A stretch of 64,000 bases of DNA from positions 186,001 to 250,000 of the forward strand of contig NZ_LN879455.1 in NCBI RefSeq assembly GCF_001403615.1, written 5' to 3'. Under the pieces are notes generated by a model. It worked only from the letters and a program-made list of their open reading frames with translations, did no database searches and was not told the origin of the DNA. The stretch comes from Desnuesiella massiliensis (GTDB taxonomy: Bacteria > Bacillota > Clostridia > Clostridiales > Clostridiaceae). Below are positions 43,900 through 52,541 of this stretch, piece after piece (positions within the stretch are counted from its first letter, which is position 1; every line of letters begins with the position of its first letter). Position numbers and translations under genes: made by a program.

Positions 43900-45360
43900 A
43901 TGAATGAAAATTTGTCAAAGAGTATAAAAAATGTATTGGTGGTTTTTCTTATTTGCTTCTTAGGCGTAATAACCTATATAGCTTATTTTACAGTGTTCAA
44001 AGCTCCGGATATAGCTAATAAGGAAGGAAACAAAAGGCTTTGGGCTAAAAGAAATGAAGTACTTAGAGGAACTATTTATGATAGAAATATGCAGGCCCTC
44101 ACAAAAAGTGAGAAGAAAGACGTATATACTCAAAGGAGAGAATATACAGGAGGAGATATGTTTACCCATGCCTTAGGGTATGTGGATCAGAGATATGGAC
44201 TTACCGGGTTAGAAAATAAATATGACCAAGAGCTTATGAATAATAATAATTTTGGTTTTAATCTTAAAGAAGCCATAAAAACCTTAGATATTAAAAAGCT
44301 TTTATCTAATAAAGACAAAAAGGAAAAAATTGGGAATGGTTTAGTTACCACCCTTGATTATAATGTGCAGAAGGCTGCTTATGATGCTTTAGGTAATGAA
44401 AAAGGATCTATAGTAGTGCTGAACCCTAAAACCGGAGAAATACTTGCCATGGTATCAAAGCCCACTTATGATCCTAATAAACTAGGAGAAATATGGACCA
44501 GTCTTAACAAAGACGAAAATGTGCCTTTGTTAAACAGGGCAGTATCTGGTATGTATCCGCCAGGTTCTACCTTTAAGGTTATAACTACTGCCAGCGCTCT
44601 TGAAAACATCCCGGGCATTACAACAAAGATTTTTAGTGATAATGGAAAAATACAATTCAATGCTAAGGAATCCTTAAGAAATTTAAATGGTGTAGCTTGG
44701 GGAAACATAAATTTAAAAGATGCCTTTAGGCATTCAAGCAATGTGGTTTTTGGAACCTTAGCTATGGATTTAGGCAATGATAAGCTTAAGGCTACCGCAG
44801 AAAAATTTTATTTTAATAAAAATACTCCTTCCGATGGCATAGTCATCGATGAAAGTAAATTTCCAAAGCTTGATAAGAGCGAAATAGGAAGCATTGCACA
44901 AACGGGAATAGGACAGAGTAAGATTTTAGCTACGCCTATACAAATGGCTCTAGTAGCTAGTACTATAGCTAATGATGGAACTATGATGGAACCTAAAATA
45001 GTAAAAGAAGTTGTAAACCCTGAAGGTAAGACCATAAGAAAAATATCCCCTGAGACTATTACTTCTTCTGTTTCTAAGGAAAACGCAAAGATAATAGGAG
45101 AGTATATGAGGTCAGTTATACTAGGTGGTACTGGAGGGCCAGGAGCTTTTGATGGAACTAATGCTGCAGGAAAAACAGGTACTGCTGATTATAAGGATAA
45201 GAATGGGAAAGATGCAGAACCCCATTCCTGGTTCATCGGCTTTGCTCCCTATGAAAACCCACAGGTGGCTATTGCAGTTATAGTTGAAGGTGGTGGAGCA
45301 GGAGGAGGAAAGGCAGCTAGAGCAGCAGGTTATGTTTTAAAAGCAGCACTTAAAAAATGA
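43900..45360 (+). CDS. Class B penicillin-binding protein (transpeptidase)
   Basis: 486 residues. One N-terminal anchor (about 12-32), a short PBP dimerisation region, then the transpeptidase domain: SxxK in PGSTFKVITTASAL, SxN in HSSNVVFGTLA, KTG in AAGKTGTADYKD. The small N-terminal region is like actinobacterial PbpA and the clostridial counterparts found next to RodA and FHA genes. It cross-links the glycan made by the adjacent SEDS protein; it is exported to the outer face of the membrane. Confidence 0.93.
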   Translation: MNENLSKSIKNVLVVFLICFLGVITYIAYFTVFKAPDIANKEGNKRLWAKRNEVLRGTIYDRNMQALTKSEKKDVYTQRREYTGGDMFTHALGYVDQRYGLTGLENKYDQELMNNNNFGFNLKEAIKTLDIKKLLSNKDKKEKIGNGLVTTLDYNVQKAAYDALGNEKGSIVVLNPKTGEILAMVSKPTYDPNKLGEIWTSLNKDENVPLLNRAVSGMYPPGSTFKVITTASALENIPGITTKIFSDNGKIQFNAKESLRNLNGVAWGNINLKDAFRHSSNVVFGTLAMDLGNDKLKATAEKFYFNKNTPSDGIVIDESKFPKLDKSEIGSIAQTGIGQSKILATPIQMALVASTIANDGTMMEPKIVKEVVNPEGKTIRKISPETITSSVSKENAKIIGEYMRSVILGGTGGPGAFDGTNAAGKTGTADYKDKNGKDAEPHSWFIGFAPYENPQVAIAVIVEGGGAGGGKAARAAGYVLKAALKK

Positions 45361-45388
45361 TGCCTAAGAAGAAGTGGGTGAAAAATAT

Positions 45389-47257
45389 ATGTTTGATTTT
45401 GAATATCAATTGAAGATATTGCCGGATAAGCCTGGGGTGTATTTAATGAAAAATAATCTAGGCGAAGTCATATATGTAGGAAAGGCTAAAATATTAAAGA
45501 ATAGGGTTAGACAATATTTTCAAAACTCTAAGAACCATTCGGAAAAAGTAAGGGTTATGATGACTCATGTGGATGAATTTGAGTATATAGTTACAGATTC
45601 AGAAATGGAAGCCTTAATATTAGAGTGTAATCTTATAAAAAAGTATAGACCTAAATATAATATCCTATTAAAGGATGATAAGCATTATCCCTTTATAAAG
45701 ATTACTACTAATGAGGATTTTCCAAGGGTTTTTGTCACAAGAAATCATGCCAAGGATGGAAATAAATATTTTGGACCTTATACAGATGCTTCAGCGGTAT
45801 ATGAAACCCTAGAATTAATCAAAAAGGTCTTTCCTGTAAGAACCTGCAAAAGAAATATTGTAGAAGGAGGAGCTTGCTCAAGACCTTGTTTAAATTACTA
45901 TATAAATATATGTAAGGCACCTTGTGCAGGCTTCATAAACAAAGGAGACTATAAAAAAATTATTGATGATATAATAGGCCTTTTAAATGGCAAGAATGCT
46001 AATATAATTCAAGAGCTTAGAAAAGAGATGGAAGAGGCTGCAGAAGAACTTCAATTTGAGAAGGCTGCAAATTTAAGAGATAAGATAAATGCTGTAGAAA
46101 CTATCATGGAAAAGCAAAAGATATTCACAGGAAATTTTGAAGAAGAGGATTTTATACACATTTATAGTGATGAAAAAGATACCTGCGTACAAGTGTTTTT
46201 CATAAGAGAAGGAAAAATTATGGGACGTGAGCATTTCATGCTAGAAAATACGGCTAATGAGGAAAAGGAAGAGATAGTAGCTGAATTTATTAAAAATTTC
46301 TATGGTGGAACAGCTCATGTGCCTAAGAATATATATGTGCCAGCCATTATGGATGAAGAGCTCTTAGAGCAATGGCTTGGAATGAAGAGAGGCTCTAAGG
46401 TATGGATCAAATTGCCTAAAAAAGGTGAGAAAAAAGAACTGCTGGATATGGTAGAGAAAAATGCTAAAATAACCTTAGAGCAGTTTAAGCTAAAAATATT
46501 AAAGGATAAAGAAATACATAGAGTAGCTCTGAGGGAATTGGCTGATATATTAGAACTAGAGGAATTTCCACATAGAGTTGAGGCTTATGATATATCAAAT
46601 ATACAGGGTGTGGACTCTGTAGGCACTATGGTGGTATTTGAGGATGGAAAAGCAAAAAATAGTGATTATAGAAGATTTAAAATAAAAAGCGTAAAAGGCG
46701 CTAATGATTATGACAGCATGAGAGAAATCTTAGAGAGAAGATTTAAGCATGGGTTAGAAGAAATAAAACAGATTCAGGAAAGAGCAATAGAGTTTAGTGG
46801 CGGCAAATTCTCTGTATTCCCAGATTTGATAATGATGGATGGAGGAAAGGGACAGGTTAATGTAGCTTTAGAGGTACTTAATAGCTTAAATATAGATATA
46901 CCGGTGTGCGGCATGGTTAAGGATGATAATCACCAAACTAGAGGAATTATATATAATAATAAAGAGATTGTAATAAATCCTCATTCTAATACGATGCACC
47001 TAGTTACAAGGATTCAAGATGAGGTGCATAGATTTGCAATAACTTACCATAGAAGCCTTAGAGATAAAAGAGTACTTCATTCTATATTAGAGGATATACC
47101 CAATGTAGGGGAAAAGAGAAGAAAAGAATTGCTAAGGAAGTTTGGAAGTATAGAAAACATAAAAAATGCTAAATTAGAGGAGTTAATAGAAACCCCCTCT
47201 ATAGATAGGAAAGCAGCAGAAAGCATATTTCAATTTTTTAATGGAAGTAAAGCATAA
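45389..47257 (+). CDS. uvrC: Excinuclease ABC subunit C
   Basis: 622 residues. N-terminal GIY-YIG nuclease (PGVYLMKNNLGEVIYVGKAK; 3' incision), a Cys-rich region (RTCKRNI..GACSRPCLNYYINICKAPC), UVR domain binding UvrB (EELQFEKAANLRDKI), RNase H-like 5' nuclease (VEAYDISNIQGVDSVGTMVVF), and the C-terminal helix-hairpin-helix pair (IPNVGEKRRKELLRKFG). ATG 45389 is used; the in-frame GTG at 45374 includes the ribosome site. It follows the PBP gene by 28 bp. Confidence 0.98.
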   Translation: MFDFEYQLKILPDKPGVYLMKNNLGEVIYVGKAKILKNRVRQYFQNSKNHSEKVRVMMTHVDEFEYIVTDSEMEALILECNLIKKYRPKYNILLKDDKHYPFIKITTNEDFPRVFVTRNHAKDGNKYFGPYTDASAVYETLELIKKVFPVRTCKRNIVEGGACSRPCLNYYINICKAPCAGFINKGDYKKIIDDIIGLLNGKNANIIQELRKEMEEAAEELQFEKAANLRDKINAVETIMEKQKIFTGNFEEEDFIHIYSDEKDTCVQVFFIREGKIMGREHFMLENTANEEKEEIVAEFIKNFYGGTAHVPKNIYVPAIMDEELLEQWLGMKRGSKVWIKLPKKGEKKELLDMVEKNAKITLEQFKLKILKDKEIHRVALRELADILELEEFPHRVEAYDISNIQGVDSVGTMVVFEDGKAKNSDYRRFKIKSVKGANDYDSMREILERRFKHGLEEIKQIQERAIEFSGGKFSVFPDLIMMDGGKGQVNVALEVLNSLNIDIPVCGMVKDDNHQTRGIIYNNKEIVINPHSNTMHLVTRIQDEVHRFAITYHRSLRDKRVLHSILEDIPNVGEKRRKELLRKFGSIENIKNAKLEELIETPSIDRKAAESIFQFFNGSKA

Positions 47258-47273
47258 AACTTAGGAGGAAAGA

Positions 47274-48008
47274 ATGAAATATATATTAGATACTCATACC
47301 CATACAGTAGCTAGTGGACACGCATATAGTACTCTTCTTGAGAATATAAGGAGAGCGTCAGAAATGGGACTGGAGATATTAGGAACTACAGATCATGGTC
47401 CCAGAATGCCTGGTGGTCCCCACCTATTCTATTTTGGAAATTTAAAGGTTATTCCAAGGGAAATCTATGGTGTAATACATCTTAAAGGCTGTGAAGCAAA
47501 TATTATAGATTTTGAAGGAAATTTAGATATTCCAGTGGAATTAATTAAGAATAGATTGGATATAATTATAGCTAGCCTTCATGATGTATGCATAAAGCCA
47601 GGAACTAGAGATGAAAATACCAAGGCTCTTTTAGGTGCATTAAAGAATCCTCATGTAGATATTATAGGACATCCTGGAAATCCAGTTTTTCCTATATGGG
47701 AAGAAGAGGTGGTAAAGAAAGCTAAGGAAGAAGGAAAGATTATAGAGATAAACAATGGTTCCTTTTCCTCTAGGCCAGGTTGTGAAGAAAACTGTATTAA
47801 AATAGCAGCACTTTGCAAGGAGTATGGAGTTAAGGTAATATTGGGAAGCGATGCTCACATATGTCATCAAATTGGGGTCTTTGATAAGGCAGAAAGAATT
47901 TTAAAGGCTGTTAACATGCCAGAGGATTTAATAATGAATATTGAAAAGCAGAAAATAGTAAAATATTTAAAAGCAAAAGGAAGACTCAGTGATGTTAGCC
48001 TTGATTAA
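47274..48008 (+). CDS. PHP-domain phosphatase (YcdX family)
   Basis: 244 residues. Trinuclear-metal PHP motifs: DTHTHTVASGHAYSTL, GTTDHGPRMPGGPH, IIASLHD, GHPGNP and GSDAHICHQIG. This arrangement is that of YcdX-like phosphatases rather than of DNA polymerase PHP or histidinol phosphatase. Substrate unknown. It follows uvrC by 16 bp with TAGGAGGAAAG and precedes murB; the uvrC-PHP-murB order is common in clostridia. Confidence 0.87.
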   Translation: MKYILDTHTHTVASGHAYSTLLENIRRASEMGLEILGTTDHGPRMPGGPHLFYFGNLKVIPREIYGVIHLKGCEANIIDFEGNLDIPVELIKNRLDIIIASLHDVCIKPGTRDENTKALLGALKNPHVDIIGHPGNPVFPIWEEEVVKKAKEEGKIIEINNGSFSSRPGCEENCIKIAALCKEYGVKVILGSDAHICHQIGVFDKAERILKAVNMPEDLIMNIEKQKIVKYLKAKGRLSDVSLD

Positions 48009-48071
48009 ATTATATTAGATACTTTATACTATAATTAAAGATTAAGCAATAAAAGTTTAAGGAGATATATA

Positions 48072-48995
48072 ATGAATCAATATTTGCATTTAGTGCCAGA
48101 AATTAAAGAAATAGTTGAAGAGAAGAATGTTTTTATAGATGAGCCTATGAGAAAACACACTTATTTTAAAATAGGGGGACCAGCAGATATATTAGTATTG
48201 CCAGAAACCATAGAGCAGGTTATAGGTTTATTGAAGCTATGTATTAGTAAGAAAGTACCTCATCACATAATTGGTAATGGTTCAAACCTATTAGTTAAGG
48301 ATGGGGGAATAAGAGGAGTAGTAATAAAATTATGCTCTTTAAACCAAATTGAGGTAGAAGAAGATAAGATCACTGCCATGTGTGGAGTTTTATTATCTGA
48401 TGTATCCAAGTCAGCCCTTCAAAATAGTTTGACTGGTTTTGAATTTGCCTGTGGTATTCCAGGCACTATAGGCGGTGCTGTTACTATGAATGCAGGAGCC
48501 TATGGTGGTGAGATGGTGGATGTAATAGAAACTGCCTTAGTTTTAGATGAACAATGTAATCTAAAGATATTAACTAATGAGGAATTAGAATTAGGGTATA
48601 GAACTAGTGCGGTTATGAAATATAATTATATAGTTTTAAAAGTAACCCTTAAGCTTAAACAAGGAGAATACGAAGAAATAAATGGAAGAATAAAAGAGCT
48701 TACTGCTAAAAGAGAGGAAAAGCAGCCTCTTGAGTATCCTTCAGCAGGAAGCACCTTTAAAAGACCAGTGGGCTTTTTTGCTGGCAAGCTTATACAAGAT
48801 TCAGGGTTAAAAGGTAAAAGTTTAGGTGGTGCAGCAGTATCAGAAAAGCACTCGGGATTTATAATTAATAAAAATAATGCCTCAGCTAAGGACATACTTG
48901 ATCTAATAAATCTTGTACAAAATACTGTTAAAGAAAAATTTGGAGTAGAGCTTCATACTGAAATTAGGATAATTGGGGATGATATTGCGGGATAA
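48072..48995 (+). CDS. murB: UDP-N-acetylenolpyruvoylglucosamine reductase
   Basis: 307 residues, type IIa MurB. FAD-binding: GNGSNLLVKDGG, CGIPGTIGGAVTMNAGAYGGE. Catalytic Ser in YPSAGSTFKRP and Glu near the C-terminus (LHTEIRIIG). It reduces the enolpyruvyl group to make UDP-MurNAc in cytoplasmic peptidoglycan precursor synthesis. RBS AAGGAGAT. Its stop codon lies inside the terminator stem that follows. Confidence 0.97.
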   Translation: MNQYLHLVPEIKEIVEEKNVFIDEPMRKHTYFKIGGPADILVLPETIEQVIGLLKLCISKKVPHHIIGNGSNLLVKDGGIRGVVIKLCSLNQIEVEEDKITAMCGVLLSDVSKSALQNSLTGFEFACGIPGTIGGAVTMNAGAYGGEMVDVIETALVLDEQCNLKILTNEELELGYRTSAVMKYNYIVLKVTLKLKQGEYEEINGRIKELTAKREEKQPLEYPSAGSTFKRPVGFFAGKLIQDSGLKGKSLGGAAVSEKHSGFIINKNNASAKDILDLINLVQNTVKEKFGVELHTEIRIIGDDIAG

Positions 48996-49017
48996 AAGCT
49001 GAGGAGCAGCTTTTATC
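48991..49017 (+). terminator. Hairpin/terminator at the end of murB
   Basis: GATAAAAGCT (48991-49000) pairs perfectly with AGCTTTTATC (49008-49017) around a 7-nt loop; the murB TAA is in the left arm. No long T run follows, so strength is uncertain. Confidence 0.6.
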
Positions 49018-49170
49018 AATGCACAATTCATGATGCACAATTCACAATGAAGGAAGATTTTTTTCGTAGAAAAAAATCTGTAATATAATATAATTTAAAA
49101 TTTTCTCAGCTTTGCTGAGAAAATTATCCTTAATTGTGCATTGTGCACTGTGAATTATGCATTAAATAAG
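49018..49170. repeat. Repeat family C, long copy 2
   Basis: AATGCACAATTCATGATGCA and GCACAATTCACAATGAAGG on the left, hairpin AGATTTTTTTCGTAGAAAAAAATCT, a middle hairpin TTTTCTCAGC-TTT-GCTGAGAAAA, and on the right CCTTAATTGTGCATTGTGCA and TGTGAATTATGCATTA. The whole forms a large inverted repeat with several inner stems. It fills about half of the 362-bp murB-rapZ gap. Confidence 0.75.
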
Positions 49171-49185
49171 TAATTTATAATTTTG

Positions 49186-49222
49186 AAGGGTATAATGATA
49201 GAATACTAATCATTATACCCTT
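49186..49222. promoter_or_regulatory. Perfect 14-bp inverted repeat upstream of rapZ
   Basis: AAGGGTATAATGAT (49186-49199) and ATCATTATACCCTT (49209-49222) with a 9-nt loop. It contains TATAAT on both strands and is followed by TTATAATT. It could be a terminator or an operator-promoter; not part of the family C repeat. Confidence 0.45.
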
Positions 49223-49252
49223 TTATAATTGTAAAGCAAAGAGTATTTTCAC

Positions 49253-49300
49253 TTACGCAGAGAAAAACATCCTTAATTGTACAGTGTGAATTGTGCATTG
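49253..49300. repeat. Repeat family C, solo right arm
   Basis: GAGAAAAACATCCTTAATTG then TACAGTGTGAATTGTGCATT, matching the right arms of the copies at 23050 and 49130 without a left partner. It ends about 58 bp before rapZ. Confidence 0.6.
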
Positions 49301-49357
49301 AAAAGTATGTGGTATAATTATATATGGAGAAAATTTAGTCCACAAGGAGGTATTGCT

Positions 49358-50242
49358 ATGAGATTTGTTATTGTTACAGGGTTATCGGGAGCAGGAAAAA
49401 CTGAAGCTATAAGAAGCCTAGAAGATTTAGGATATTTTTGTGTAGATAATTTGCCTCCAACTTTGATACCTAAATTTGCTGAAGCATGTAATCAAAGTGA
49501 TGGAAAGATTGAAAAGATAGCTTTAGTCATGGATATAAGAGGTGGAAAGTTTTTTGATGCTCTATTTGAAAGCCTGAAATATTTAACAGACCAAGAGTTT
49601 AAATATGAGATATTGTTTTTGGATTCCTCCGATGAAGTATTAGTAAAGAGATTTAAGGAGTCTAGAAGAAAACATCCTTTAGCTCCAGATGGAAGAGTCA
49701 CAAGAGGCATTATACTAGAAAGAAGTAAGTTAAGAGAGGTAAAAGACAGAGCAGATAATATTATAGATACTTCAAGATTAAAACCCAGAGAATTAAGAGA
49801 AAAAATAACTGAAATATATGGTGAGGAAGGACAGCTAGAAAGAGAATTATCAATAACCATATTATCCTTTGGTTTTAAGTATGGAATACCTGTGGATTCT
49901 GACCTAGTATTTGATGTTAGATTTCTTCCTAATCCTTTCTATATACCAGAGCTTAAAAGATTCTCAGGCAATGATGAGCCTGTAAAACATTATGTCTTAT
50001 CTCATGAGGAAACTCAAGGTTTTATAACTAAACTAGAAGATATGCTTAGGTTTCTAATTCCTAATTATTTAAAGGAAGGAAAAAGGCAGCTTATAGTATC
50101 TATTGGTTGTACCGGCGGACGACATAGGTCTGTGGCTATTGCTAATGAAATATATGAAAAACTAAGAGATGAAGGTGGCAAGGTCAACATTGAGCATAGA
50201 GACATTAATGAGGACATAAATAGGGGTGGAATGAAGCTATGA
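49358..50242 (+). CDS. rapZ: RNase adapter / nucleotide-binding protein RapZ (YvcJ)
   Basis: 294 residues. N-terminal P-loop GLSGAGKTEAIRSLEDLG, Walker B-like LVMDIRGG, and the C-terminal domain with SIGCTGGRHRSVAIANEI that in E. coli binds RNA or GlcN6P. In Firmicutes YvcJ is a GTPase affecting competence. ATG 49358 after AAGGAGG; upstream in-frame extension to 49277 runs into repeat DNA and is rejected. It starts the conserved rapZ-yvcK-whiA block and overlaps yvcK by 4 nt. Confidence 0.96.
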   Translation: MRFVIVTGLSGAGKTEAIRSLEDLGYFCVDNLPPTLIPKFAEACNQSDGKIEKIALVMDIRGGKFFDALFESLKYLTDQEFKYEILFLDSSDEVLVKRFKESRRKHPLAPDGRVTRGIILERSKLREVKDRADNIIDTSRLKPRELREKITEIYGEEGQLERELSITILSFGFKYGIPVDSDLVFDVRFLPNPFYIPELKRFSGNDEPVKHYVLSHEETQGFITKLEDMLRFLIPNYLKEGKRQLIVSIGCTGGRHRSVAIANEIYEKLRDEGGKVNIEHRDINEDINRGGMKL

Positions 50243-51570
50243 GATTTATGGATTGGCTTAAACCAGGAATTAAGGTAAAGAGATGGATACTTTCTGCTAT
50301 TCTAGGGATACTTTTGATTGCCTTTGGCCTTAATGAATTTGCAAAACATTATGTTTACAATATAAGATATAAAGCTTTTTATATATTTTTAAATCTCACT
50401 GGAATTTTCATAATTTATATATCAGTAACAGAAAGCCTAAAATCTATTATTGCATTAATTAATAAGGGATACCTAAAATTTTCTTTAGACTCTAGAAAGT
50501 TAGAAAACTTGATCTATGAAAAAAGATTATTAGTTAAAGGCCCTAAGATAGTTGTAATAGGTGGAGGAACAGGACTTTCCACCATGCTTAGGGGATTAAA
50601 ATACTATACCTCAAACATCACTGCTATAGTAACTGTGGCTGATGATGGAGGTGGATCTGGAGATTTAAGGGAGGATTTAGGGATATTGCCACCAGGAGAT
50701 ATAAGAAACTGTATATTAGCTTTGGCAGATACAGAGCCTATAATGGAGGAATTGTTAGAATATAGATTTAAAGATGGAAGATTAAAGAATCAAAGCTTTG
50801 GAAATCTATTTTTAGCAGCCATGGACGGCATTTCAGATAATTTTGAAGATGCAGTACAAAAGATGAGTTCTGTACTGGCTGTAACAGGTAAAGTTCTGCC
50901 TGTTACTTTAGAAAATATGATACTAAAAGCTAAACTGAAAAATGGAAATACTATTAGTGGAGAGTCTAATATACCAAAGGAAGCTCTAGCTCAAAATAGC
51001 AGAATTCATAGGATATTCATAGAACCAGAAAATGCTAAGGCTTTAAAAGACTCCATAGATGCCATAAGGGAAGCGGATGCAGTGGTATTAGGACCAGGAA
51101 GTCTTTATACTAGTGTACTTCCAAATCTCTTGGTAAAAGATATATCCAGTGCACTTCATAGAACTGAGGCTATAAAGATATATATATCCAATATAATGAC
51201 TCAACCAGGAGAAACTGATGGTTTCACAGTATCAGATCATATAAAGGCTATCTATGACCATATAGGCTATGGCGTAGTGGATTATGTTATAGCAAATTCT
51301 GGAGAAATTGATGAAGAATTAAAGAAAAAGTATTTTAGTGAAAAATCTAATTTAGTTTCTTTAGACGATAAGGAGCTAAATAAGCTAAATGTAAAAATAG
51401 TAAAAGAAAACTTGGTAAAAACTAAAAAAGGCTTAATAAGACATGATTCAGAAAAATTAGCATCAGTATTAGTAGAAACCATAATGGATAGGAAATTATT
51501 CTATGATAGAAAGAAGATAATAGAATACTTCTATCTATCAGAACGATTGAAACAAAATAAGAAAAAGTAG
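50239..51570 (+). CDS. yvcK: YvcK family gluconeogenesis / cell-shape factor
   Basis: 443 residues. Two N-terminal hydrophobic spans (about 17-34 and 42-63), an extension also seen in other clostridial members, then the CofD/YvcK fold: VVIGGGTGLSTMLRGLK, TVADDGGGSGDLREDLG, PPGDIRNCILALAD, GPGSLYTSVLPNLLV. B. subtilis YvcK binds UDP-GlcNAc-type nucleotides and is needed for morphology on gluconeogenic carbon sources. The ATGA overlap with rapZ couples translation. Confidence 0.94.
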   Translation: MRFMDWLKPGIKVKRWILSAILGILLIAFGLNEFAKHYVYNIRYKAFYIFLNLTGIFIIYISVTESLKSIIALINKGYLKFSLDSRKLENLIYEKRLLVKGPKIVVIGGGTGLSTMLRGLKYYTSNITAIVTVADDGGGSGDLREDLGILPPGDIRNCILALADTEPIMEELLEYRFKDGRLKNQSFGNLFLAAMDGISDNFEDAVQKMSSVLAVTGKVLPVTLENMILKAKLKNGNTISGESNIPKEALAQNSRIHRIFIEPENAKALKDSIDAIREADAVVLGPGSLYTSVLPNLLVKDISSALHRTEAIKIYISNIMTQPGETDGFTVSDHIKAIYDHIGYGVVDYVIANSGEIDEELKKKYFSEKSNLVSLDDKELNKLNVKIVKENLVKTKKGLIRHDSEKLASVLVETIMDRKLFYDRKKIIEYFYLSERLKQNKKK

Positions 51571-51584
51571 GAGTAGAGGTGCAT

Positions 51585-52538
51585 ATGTCATTTTCATCAA
51601 AAGTTAAAGGAGAGATTTGTAGAGGGAGTAATTTGTCCAAGGAAGAAGCTACTTCTCAGCTTTCTGCTATTATGAAGGTAAGTGGAACTATATCCTTTGC
51701 TAGTGGTAAACAATTAAGCTTTAAAATTACTACGGAAAATCCCGCTATCGCTAGGCTTATTTTTAAATTGCTCAAGGAACATTTTAATATTCATACTAAA
51801 TTAATGGTAAAAAGAAGTAATTCTCTAAAAAAGAATAATATATATATGGTGGTTATCACTGAAGATATGGGAGTTAAGTCTTTATTAAAAGAAACAAAAA
51901 TTCTTAAAGAAGAGGATGGATTTATTTCTTTAGATTATGGTATAGATTCAACTCTTATAGCTTCAGAAGAATGCAAAAGATCCTATATAAGAGGTGCTTT
52001 TTTAGGAGGAGGCAGCATAAGCAATCCTGAAAAGACTTATCACTTAGAGTTTGTTACCCATAGTATTGAATATGCTGAGGATTTATGCAAGCTTATAAAT
52101 AAGTATGGATTAACTTCTAAGGTTATACAAAGAAAAAGCAGTTATATAGTGTATATAAAAGAAGGAGAGCAGATTGTAGACTTATTAAACATAATCGGAG
52201 CACATTCTTCTCTGTTAGAGTTAGAAAATATAAGAATCATGAAGGAAATGAGGAATAATGTAAACAGATTAGTAAATTGTGAAACTGCTAATCTAAGTAA
52301 GACAGTAAATGCAGCTATAAGACAGGTGGAAAGCATTAAGCTGATCCAAAGAGAAATTGGATTAGCTAGATTACCAAAGAATCTAAGAGATATTGCAGAG
52401 CTGAGGCTAAATTATCCTGATGAATCTCTAAAAGAATTAGGAGAAATGCTAGATCCTCCTGTAGGAAAGTCAGGAGTAAATCATAGATTAAGAAAAATTG
52501 AAAAAATTGCAGATGAGTTAAGAAGAGAAGGAAGGTAA
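51585..52538 (+). CDS. whiA: Sporulation/cell-division regulator WhiA
   Basis: 317 residues. The N-terminal part is the degenerate LAGLIDADG-like fold (SYIRGAFLGGGSISNPEKTYHLEF), followed by the C-terminal helix-turn-helix (NAAIRQVESI and ELRLNYPDESLKELGEML) ending in SGVNHRLRKIEKIA. It is a DNA-binding protein that influences chromosome segregation and division in Bacillus and sporulation in Streptomyces. ATG 51585 chosen from AGTAGAGG; the GTG at 51579 overlaps that site. 14 bp after yvcK. Confidence 0.96.
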   Translation: MSFSSKVKGEICRGSNLSKEEATSQLSAIMKVSGTISFASGKQLSFKITTENPAIARLIFKLLKEHFNIHTKLMVKRSNSLKKNNIYMVVITEDMGVKSLLKETKILKEEDGFISLDYGIDSTLIASEECKRSYIRGAFLGGGSISNPEKTYHLEFVTHSIEYAEDLCKLINKYGLTSKVIQRKSSYIVYIKEGEQIVDLLNIIGAHSSLLELENIRIMKEMRNNVNRLVNCETANLSKTVNAAIRQVESIKLIQREIGLARLPKNLRDIAELRLNYPDESLKELGEMLDPPVGKSGVNHRLRKIEKIADELRREGR

Positions 52539-52541
52539 AAA

